DNA of 64,000 bases from contig JBASFL010000121.1 of NCBI GenBank assembly GCA_049653005.1, forward strand, positions 10,818 to 74,817. Reading direction: 5' to 3'. The position numbers were made by a program, and so were the translations under genes. Below the pieces are notes generated by a model, which was not told the DNA's origin, made no database searches, and worked only from the letters and a program-made list of their open reading frames with translations. The DNA is from UBA2334 sp049653005 (GTDB lineage Bacteria; Pseudomonadota; Gammaproteobacteria; Burkholderiales; Burkholderiaceae_C). Below are positions 58,593 through 64,000 of this stretch, one piece after another (position 1 is the first letter of the stretch; every line of letters starts with the position of its first letter).

Positions 58593-60124
58593 CACCCAAC
58601 GCCCCCCACCAAGCCCTCACCGAATTGGGGGCGGTTGCCCTGCGCGAGCACATAGCGCGTGGCGATGTGTCCCCCGTGGAGCTGCTGGACGCGTGCCTGG
58701 CCCGCATCGATGAACTCAACCCAGGCGTCAACGCCATCTGTGCCCGAGACGATGCCAGGGCCCGCGCGGCAGCGTTGGAGGCCGAAAAGCGGGTGCGCCG
58801 CGGCGGTGCCTTGCCCCTGCTGCACGGGCTGCCGCTGGGTGTGAAAGACCTGCAAGACACCGAGGGCCTTCTGACCACCTGCGGCAACGTCCGCCTGCGG
58901 GGCCACATACCGACAGTCGACAACGCCCTTGTGGCCCGGCTGAGGCAGGCAGGGGCCATCGTCACCGCCAAGACCAACGTGCCCGACATGGGGGCGGGTG
59001 GGAACACCCAAAACCCGGTGTGGGGTGCCACGGGCAACCCGTTCAACCCCACCCTCAATGCGGGCGGTTCATCGGGCGGGTCGGCAGCCGCGTTGGCCAC
59101 CGACATGCTGCCGTTGTGCACCGGCTCCGACACCGGGGGGTCGTTGCGGTTGCCTGCGGCGCTGTGTGGCGTGGTGGGTTTGCGGCCCTCGCCTGGCCTC
59201 ATCGCCAACGACGCCCGCACCCTGGGCTGGTCCGCCATTTCGGTGCTGGGGCCCATGGGGCGCAATGTGGCCGACACCGCCCTTTTGATGGCCGCCAGTG
59301 TGGGCCCCCATGCCATGGACCCGCTGTCGGTGCCATCGACAGCCAGTGATTTTTGGCCCCTGGCAGACACCGATCTCGCAGACCTGCGCATCGCGGTGAC
59401 CGCCGACTTTGGCGCCTGCGCGCTGGCCCCAGGGGTGCGTCGCACCTTCACCCACCGGGTCAACGCGCTAGCCCCCCACGTCAAAAGCTGTCAGTGGCTC
59501 GACTGGAACCTGCAAGAAGGTCACACCAGTTTTGACGTGATCCGGGCAGAGAGTTTTCTGGCCGGATTTGCCGAGGTGAACCGGACCGACCCGGGGTCCC
59601 TCGGCCCCAACGTGCGCGCCAACCTCGCCATGGCGGCCCAAATCAGTTTGGCCGACCGCGCCCAGGCCCATCTGGTACAAACGCGCATCTTCAGGCAGTT
59701 CCAGCGGTGTTTCGAAGGGGTGGACCTTATTGTTTCGCCCGTCACCCCCCTGCCGCCCTTCCCATGGAAGCACCTGTATGCCCAGACCATCGACGGCATC
59801 CCACAGCGCAATTACTACGAGTGGCTCAGCTTGACTTACCTGGTCACGTTAAGCACTTGCCCGGCGCTGTCGTTGCCCTTGGGGGCCGACGAGACCGGCA
59901 TGCCCTTTGGGGTGCAACTGATTGCCCCCCTGGGACAAGACGCACGTTTGCTGGCCATGGCCCAGGCCGTGGAACGCTGGTGGACCACCCAGCAAGGCAC
60001 CAGCCGCCTCAGGCCAGACCTTCAAGCCTTGCGCACCGCACGCCCCGAGCTGAAAGACCCTGTCACCCACCCACCCATTGCGCATGGAAGTCACCCCGCC
60101 AACGCCTTGCGCCCTGCGGTGTGA
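58589..60124 (+). CDS. Amidase-signature family hydrolase
   Basis: The 511-residue enzyme belongs to the amidase-signature family, which hydrolyses amides by an unusual Ser-cisSer-Lys triad. All three residues are visible: Lys86 (GVKDLQD), Ser161 (NAGGSSGGSAAAL) and Ser185 (GSDTGGSLRLPAA), with the standard 24-residue spacing between the serines. Length is typical of stand-alone amidases rather than GatA. Substrates in the family range from aliphatic and aryl amides to carbamates, so the specific one is not predictable. The start overlaps the receptor gene by four bases, making TetR-receptor-amidase one coupled operon. A 32-bp gap leads to the next gene, an FAD oxidase. Confidence 0.93.
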   Translation: MTPNAPHQALTELGAVALREHIARGDVSPVELLDACLARIDELNPGVNAICARDDARARAAALEAEKRVRRGGALPLLHGLPLGVKDLQDTEGLLTTCGNVRLRGHIPTVDNALVARLRQAGAIVTAKTNVPDMGAGGNTQNPVWGATGNPFNPTLNAGGSSGGSAAALATDMLPLCTGSDTGGSLRLPAALCGVVGLRPSPGLIANDARTLGWSAISVLGPMGRNVADTALLMAASVGPHAMDPLSVPSTASDFWPLADTDLADLRIAVTADFGACALAPGVRRTFTHRVNALAPHVKSCQWLDWNLQEGHTSFDVIRAESFLAGFAEVNRTDPGSLGPNVRANLAMAAQISLADRAQAHLVQTRIFRQFQRCFEGVDLIVSPVTPLPPFPWKHLYAQTIDGIPQRNYYEWLSLTYLVTLSTCPALSLPLGADETGMPFGVQLIAPLGQDARLLAMAQAVERWWTTQQGTSRLRPDLQALRTARPELKDPVTHPPIAHGSHPANALRPAV

Positions 60125-60156
60125 CCCATCTGTAACTTCGTGAACACAACACCCCC

Positions 60157-61584
60157 ATGAACGCCCCCACAAGCCCCTCACACGTGTTGCCCGCCACTGA
60201 AATCCGCGAGGTGCCCGCCGCCATGCTGGCCGCCCTGCAAGCGCGCTTCGGCCCCCAGTGCGTCACCGGCTTGGCCGTGCGCGAGCAGCACGGGCGCGAC
60301 GAGTCGCCCTTCACCCACATTCCCCCGCCCGCCGCCGTGGTGTTTGCCGAAAGCACGGCCGATGTGGCCGATGCCGTGAAACTCGCCGCCGCACACAAGG
60401 TGCCGGTGATCGCGTTTGGCACCGGCTCGTCGCTGGAAGGCCACCTGCTGGCGGTGCAAGGCGGCATCAGCATTGACGTGGCACGCATGAACCAAGTGCT
60501 GAGCGTCAACGCCGAAGACCTGACCGTGACCGTGCAGCCCGGCGTGACCCGCAAAGCCGTGAACGAGGCGGTGAAAGACCAGGGCCTGTTTTTCCCCATC
60601 GACCCGGGGGCCGACGCCAGCATTGGCGGCATGGCCGCCACCCGCGCCAGCGGCACCAACGCCGTGCGCTACGGCACCATGCGCGAAAACGTGCTGGCCC
60701 TGGAGGTGGTGACGGCACAAGGCAACGTCATCCGCACCGGCACCCGCGCCAAAAAAAGCAGCGCGGGCTACGACCTGACCCGCCTGATGGTGGGCAGCGA
60801 AGGCACGCTGGGCATCATGACCGAGGTGACCATCAAGCTTTACCCCCTGCCCGAGGCCATTTCAGCGGCCACCTGCTCGTTCCCCAGCATCGAGGCGGCG
60901 GTGCGCACCACCATCACCATCATCCAAATGGGCATCCCGATTGCCCGCTGCGAGCTGATCGACGCCGCCTCGGTGCGAGCGGTCAACGCCCACAGCAAGC
61001 TGGCCCTGCGCGAAGAGCCGCTGCTGCTGATGGAGTTCCACGGTTCGCCCGCCAGCGTGAAAGAGCAGGCCGAGCTGGTGCAAGACATCGCGGGCGAACA
61101 CGGCGGCAATTCTTTCGAGTGGGCCACCACCCCCGAAGAGCGCACCCGCCTGTGGACGGCGCGGCACAACGCCTACTTTGCCGCCGTGCAAAGCCGCCCG
61201 GGCTGCCGCGCCATCACCACCGACACCTGCGTGCCCATCAGCCGCCTGGCCGATTGCCTGCTGGACTCGGTGGCCGAGGCCGACGCCAGCGGCATTCCGT
61301 ACTTCCTGGTGGGCCATGTGGGCGATGGCAACTTCCACTTCGGCTACCTGATCGACCCCGACCACCCCACCGAACGCGACACCGCCGAAGCCCTGAACCA
61401 CCAGCTGGTGACCCGCGCCCTGGCCCTGCAAGGCACCTGCACCGGCGAACACGGCGTGGGCCTGCACAAAATGGACTTTCTGCGCACCGAAGCGGGCGAG
61501 GGTGCGGTGGACATGATGCGCGCCATCAAACGCGCGCTGGACCCCGACAACATCCTGAACCCGGGCAAAATTTTCAGCCTGTGA
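60157..61584 (+). CDS. D-lactate dehydrogenase-like FAD-linked oxidase
   Basis: The 475-residue flavoprotein belongs to the vanillyl-alcohol-oxidase/GlcD superfamily, close to cytochrome-linked D-lactate dehydrogenases and D-2-hydroxyacid dehydrogenases. The FAD domain has PVIAFGTGSSLEGHLLAVQG, GADASIGGMAATRASGTNAV and LMVGSEGTLGIMTEVTIKL; the substrate domain has FLVGHVGDGNFHFGYLIDP and the C-terminal GEHGVGLHKMDFL with the flavin-near His and Lys. It would feed electrons from a 2-hydroxyacid to a quinone or cytochrome. There are no GlcE/GlcF-type partners, which argues for the single-subunit D-lactate type. A diguanylate cyclase gene follows within 17 bp, suggesting co-transcription. Confidence 0.9.
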   Translation: MNAPTSPSHVLPATEIREVPAAMLAALQARFGPQCVTGLAVREQHGRDESPFTHIPPPAAVVFAESTADVADAVKLAAAHKVPVIAFGTGSSLEGHLLAVQGGISIDVARMNQVLSVNAEDLTVTVQPGVTRKAVNEAVKDQGLFFPIDPGADASIGGMAATRASGTNAVRYGTMRENVLALEVVTAQGNVIRTGTRAKKSSAGYDLTRLMVGSEGTLGIMTEVTIKLYPLPEAISAATCSFPSIEAAVRTTITIIQMGIPIARCELIDAASVRAVNAHSKLALREEPLLLMEFHGSPASVKEQAELVQDIAGEHGGNSFEWATTPEERTRLWTARHNAYFAAVQSRPGCRAITTDTCVPISRLADCLLDSVAEADASGIPYFLVGHVGDGNFHFGYLIDPDHPTERDTAEALNHQLVTRALALQGTCTGEHGVGLHKMDFLRTEAGEGAVDMMRAIKRALDPDNILNPGKIFSL

Positions 61585-61601
61585 CCACCCCAGGGCCCCC
61601 C

Positions 61602-62861
61602 ATGCACGCCTCTACCGCCCCCCTGCCCCACGTTCCCCTTCCTGGCTGGTGGCAATGGCTGCGAACGGCCAGCGGCAGCCGCCTGGTGGCCGCCGCGTTT
61701 GTGATGCTGTTGGTGCTTCAGGGCCTGCTGATCCGCGAGGGGCTGACCCACCTGCAAAGCATTGCCACCGACTTTGAATTTGTGGTGAAAGACATCGGCG
61801 AACGCGAGCGGCGAACCCAGCAAATGCAAATGGCGGCGCAAAACCGCATCGTGCTGCTGCTGCGCATGCTGGCGCAACCCGACCCCCTGGAACGCGAAGA
61901 CGACGCACGCGCCTTCGAGGCCGAAGGCCTGGCCTTTGGCCGCGCCCGCGACGCTTTGCGCGCCACCCAACTCGACCCGGTGGGCCGACACAACCTGGAA
62001 GCCGTGCTCACGGGGGCGGTTGAACTCAGCCAGCAGCAGCGCCAGGTGGTGCAACAACTGCTGATGGGCCAAGACGACACGGCGCGGGCCGACATGGACA
62101 CACACCGCGTGTTTGCCCTGCAACGCGACCTGGTGGCCGCGTTGCAGCGCTTTGGTGACAGCCAGCACGCCCTGACCCTGCAAGCCCAGCAACGGGCGCT
62201 GCACGCCCACAGCCAGGCCCGCTCGGTGTTGTGGGGCATGGGCGCGGGCATTTTTTTGCTGGGCCTGGTGCTGGGCGTGGCCGTCACGCGGTCCATCTCG
62301 CGTGCCGAGGTGGTGCTGGCGCGCGACAAGGCGCGCGCCGACTTTGCCGCCAGCCACGACGCCCTCACCGGCCTGCTCAACCGCAGGGGGTTTGACGGGG
62401 AACTGGGCCACTGGCGCCAAAGCCCCTCGGCCACCGCCCCCGAACACACGCTGATGCTGATCGACCTGGACAAATTCAAACCCGTGAACGACCAGGCCGG
62501 CCATGCCGCGGGCGATGCGGTGCTCAAACGCATGGCCGATATTTTTCGCAACAGCACCCGCCCCCAGGACCTGGTGGCGCGCTTGGGCGGTGACGAATTT
62601 GCCATCGTGCTGCACGGCATGCCACTGGCCGCCGCCACCGACGTGGCCGAACGCGTGCGGCAAACCGTGCACGACTTCACCTTTGAGTGGCAGGGACAGC
62701 ATTTCCAGTTGGGCACGTCCATCGGCATCGTGGCCTTTGACGCCACCGCCCCCCAGCAGGCCTGGTCCACCACCATGCGCCTGGCCGACGAGGCCTGCTA
62801 CGAGGCCAAGCACGCGGGGCGCAACCGGGTGTGCAGCGCCCCCCACGGCACCGCCGCTTGA
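61602..62861 (+). CDS. Membrane-anchored diguanylate cyclase
   Basis: The 419-residue protein has a membrane helix at about 27-46 (LVAAAFVMLLVLQGLLI), a periplasmic helical sensor region (about 47-200) resembling a four-helix bundle, a second helix (about 202-222), and a C-terminal GGDEF domain with the active motif GGDEF at 329-333 and an RPQD inhibition site at 320-323. ASHDALTGLLNRRGF and IDLDKFKPVNDQAGH are standard. It should synthesise cyclic di-GMP in response to an extracytoplasmic signal. ATG 61602 is used; a GTG at 61581, overlapping the previous stop (GTGA), would add seven residues and imply translational coupling to the D-lactate dehydrogenase-like gene. Confidence 0.92.
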   Translation: MHASTAPLPHVPLPGWWQWLRTASGSRLVAAAFVMLLVLQGLLIREGLTHLQSIATDFEFVVKDIGERERRTQQMQMAAQNRIVLLLRMLAQPDPLEREDDARAFEAEGLAFGRARDALRATQLDPVGRHNLEAVLTGAVELSQQQRQVVQQLLMGQDDTARADMDTHRVFALQRDLVAALQRFGDSQHALTLQAQQRALHAHSQARSVLWGMGAGIFLLGLVLGVAVTRSISRAEVVLARDKARADFAASHDALTGLLNRRGFDGELGHWRQSPSATAPEHTLMLIDLDKFKPVNDQAGHAAGDAVLKRMADIFRNSTRPQDLVARLGGDEFAIVLHGMPLAAATDVAERVRQTVHDFTFEWQGQHFQLGTSIGIVAFDATAPQQAWSTTMRLADEACYEAKHAGRNRVCSAPHGTAA

Positions 62862-62923
62862 ATTTAAAAGTTTTTTGACCCCCAGCGCTTATGGGTATTG
62901 CGCTGGCAGCTCTTGTTTTGATT
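62858..62923 (+). repeat. Dispersed CAGCGCTT repeat, copy H
   Basis: The element reads TTGAATTTAAAAGTTTTTTG, ACCCCCAGCGCTTATGGG, TATTGCGCTGGCAGCTCTTG, TTTTG. CCAGCGC (62882-62888) and GCGCTGG (62900-62906) form a perfect 7-bp stem. It lies between convergent genes and supplies the last dozen codons and the stop of the methyltransferase gene. Confidence 0.75.
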
Positions 62924-63698
62924 GTTCCGGGTGCGGCTGGTACAGCCACAAGGTGCGGCCATCGGGGCAAGCCCAGGTGGCGGTGGGGGCCACACCACCC
63001 GGCCCATCGGGCACCGCAAACTCCAGGCTGGCCAGCCACGCACCGGGTTTGAGCTCGGCCTGCGCCTTGGCCCAGGCGCGCGGCATGGATTCAGGCCGCT
63101 GAAACAGGTACACCATGTCGAACCGCGACCAATCCAGCGCCCACATGTCGCCCTGGCGCACACGGGCGTGGCGGGCGCGCAGCCCACACAACAGGCGCAA
63201 AGGCCAGCTGTGCTCCAGCCCGTGCAGGTGCACCTCGGGGTAGGCCCGCTCCAGCGCCACCAGCCCGTCGCCCAGGCCACAACCCGCGTCCAACACATGG
63301 CCTGCCAGCGGCAAAGGCACCTGGGCGGCCAAACCGTCCAAAGCCCCACGCGGGGTGGGGAACAGCGGGGCGTCTTTCCAGGTGGCGGGGGGATACAGCG
63401 CCAGGGCCAAGCCCAGTGGCACCAGCCAGCCCCAAGCGGGCACCCCCGCCAGCACCGACGTGCCCGCGCCCCCCGCCAACAACCACCACGACAGTGGAAA
63501 CCCCAGCGCCATCACCGCCCGGCGCACCGGTGTGCGCGCCCACACGCTGCCCAGCACCCCCACGGCGGTGGCCAGCAGCAACGCGGGAAACACCGGCAGC
63601 TGCAACAGCCGAACCCCCACAAACACCACCCACGCCCACACCCACACCCACAAAGCGGGCAGGGGCCAAGGCCAGGTGAACGGGCTGAAGCGGGGCAT
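62889..63698 (-). CDS. Membrane-associated class I SAM-dependent methyltransferase
   Basis: The 269-residue protein has four hydrophobic segments in the first 110 residues (for example LWVWVWAWVVFVGVRLLQLP and WLVPLGLALALYPPA) and then a cytoplasmic methyltransferase fold with the SAM-binding motif GHVLDAGCGLGDGLVALE, the acidic strand end VHLHGLEHS, and QGDMWALDWSRFDMVYLF. This architecture of membrane domain plus methyltransferase is seen in uncharacterised proteobacterial proteins; the substrate is unknown. The C-terminus (SKQELPAQYP) is encoded by the dispersed repeat copy H, whose loop contains the TAA stop. ATG 63698 is used; an earlier in-frame ATG adds 19 residues without helping the topology. 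Confidence 0.82.
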   Translation of the reverse strand: MPRFSPFTWPWPLPALWVWVWAWVVFVGVRLLQLPVFPALLLATAVGVLGSVWARTPVRRAVMALGFPLSWWLLAGGAGTSVLAGVPAWGWLVPLGLALALYPPATWKDAPLFPTPRGALDGLAAQVPLPLAGHVLDAGCGLGDGLVALERAYPEVHLHGLEHSWPLRLLCGLRARHARVRQGDMWALDWSRFDMVYLFQRPESMPRAWAKAQAELKPGAWLASLEFAVPDGPGGVAPTATWACPDGRTLWLYQPHPEQSKQELPAQYP

Positions 63699-63827
63699 GG
63701 GGTGCAGTTTAGTGGGGCAGAAATGGGGGTGCGTAAAGCCGGGAACTTGCGGCAAACCACCCGGTCAGCCCATTGCACAATAGCCGCACGCAACGCAATA
63801 CCTGCACACCCGCCGCTGGAGAGCCCG

Positions 63828-64000
63828 ATGAACACGCCCCCCCACACACCCACCCGCGCACCGCTGGCACGCGCATCCGCCCTGTTCAGCGCCACGCTGG
63901 CGGTGGCGGCGTTGGCCACGCTGACCGCCTGTGGCGGTGGTGGCAGCACGGCGGCCACGCCAACACCCGCGCCGGCACCGGTTGCCACACCAGCGCCCGC
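63828..64000 (+). CDS. Lipoprotein precursor (3' truncated by window end)
   Basis: The first 57 codons of a gene are present. The product begins MNTPPHTPTRAPLARASALF, continues as a hydrophobic stretch and ends the signal in TLTACGGGGS, a good lipobox with the lipidated cysteine at residue 35, followed by a Pro/Ala/Thr-rich linker (AATPTPAPAPVATPAPA). The ribosome site CTGGAGAG is well placed before ATG 63828. Lipoproteins with a CGGGGS start and a Pro/Ala linker are common in Burkholderiales and carry varied enzymatic domains; the domain here lies outside the window, so no function can be given. It is divergent from the methyltransferase gene, 129 bp away. Confidence 0.75.
   Translation, partial: MNTPPHTPTRAPLARASALFSATLAVAALATLTACGGGGSTAATPTPAPAPVATPAP

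Noticed and set aside
63411..63990. Pro/Ala/Gln-rich low-complexity frames near the window end, considered as repeats
   Set aside because: They arise from the GC-rich complement of hydrophobic Leu/Val/Trp codons in the methyltransferase membrane domain and from the lipoprotein's Pro/Ala linker.

Overview
The window is a GC-rich chromosomal segment of a betaproteobacterium, most probably a member of the Comamonadaceae (Burkholderiales). Grounds for this are the codon bias (long antisense shadow frames opposite every gene), a split MetH, a GTP-type PEP carboxykinase, an orphan Bug/TctC-type solute receptor, and a dispersed ~50-bp repeat family with a CCAGCGCTT core that I associate with this family. 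I see no rRNA, tRNA, CRISPR array, transposase or phage gene. Genes are tightly packed and no stretch above 300 bp lacks a gene.

Layout. 1-3.4 kb: end of a response regulator, gamma-glutamyltransferase, and a TerC-family exporter behind a yybP-ykoY-type (Mn2+) riboswitch with its own terminator. 3.4-6.8 kb: trhP, ttcA and the homocysteine domain of MetH. 6.8-8.2 kb: a Fic protein with a repeat-rich promoter. 8.2-11.6 kb: a light/UV cassette (divergent photolyase, DUF2256 protein, iron-sulfur cryptochrome/photolyase). 11.6-16.1 kb: an orphan ArsA ATPase, a lactonase-like amidohydrolase, a hemerythrin and a diguanylate cyclase. 16.1-19.5 kb: an AlgJ-like/MBOAT/SGNH O-acetylation group. 19.5-25.0 kb: rhodanese, RecQ, and a FIST-sensor/hybrid-kinase pair. 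25.1-28.8 kb: threonine ammonia-lyase, a 47-aa membrane protein, and pckG behind a structured leader. 28.8-31.8 kb: a membrane protein, a universal stress protein, an HD-GYP protein and a TetR regulator. 31.9-39.1 kb: PhoD, an amino-acid binding protein, ArgP divergent from dadA, and a 5'-nucleotidase lipoprotein. 39.2-44.9 kb: flavin reductase, EamA exporter, HDOD protein and a GGDEF-EAL protein. 45.0-50.6 kb: a single 1861-codon gene encoding a GMC oxidoreductase, an alpha/beta hydrolase with a Cys nucleophile, and a PhoD-like metallophosphatase. 50.6-57 kb: a kinase-receiver-HD-GYP fusion, a LuxR-type regulator, a cobalamin adenosyltransferase and a REC-REC-kinase. 57-64 kb: a TetR/Bug-receptor/amidase operon, a D-lactate-dehydrogenase-like flavoprotein with a diguanylate cyclase, a membrane methyltransferase and the start of a lipoprotein gene.

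How the genes fit together. Signalling is the main theme. Five proteins make or break cyclic di-GMP (two GGDEF, one GGDEF-EAL, two HD-GYP), and there are three histidine kinases, two response regulators (one only partly inside the window) and an HDOD protein. Metabolism is peripheral and modular: amide uptake and hydrolysis, D-amino acid and 2-hydroxyacid oxidation, threonine deamination, gluconeogenesis, phosphoester and nucleotide scavenging. The most unusual object is the three-enzyme fusion at 44991-50576. The least explained non-coding structures are the pckG leader, the repeats in the fic promoter and the dispersed repeats, which form gene ends, gene starts and even protein linkers.
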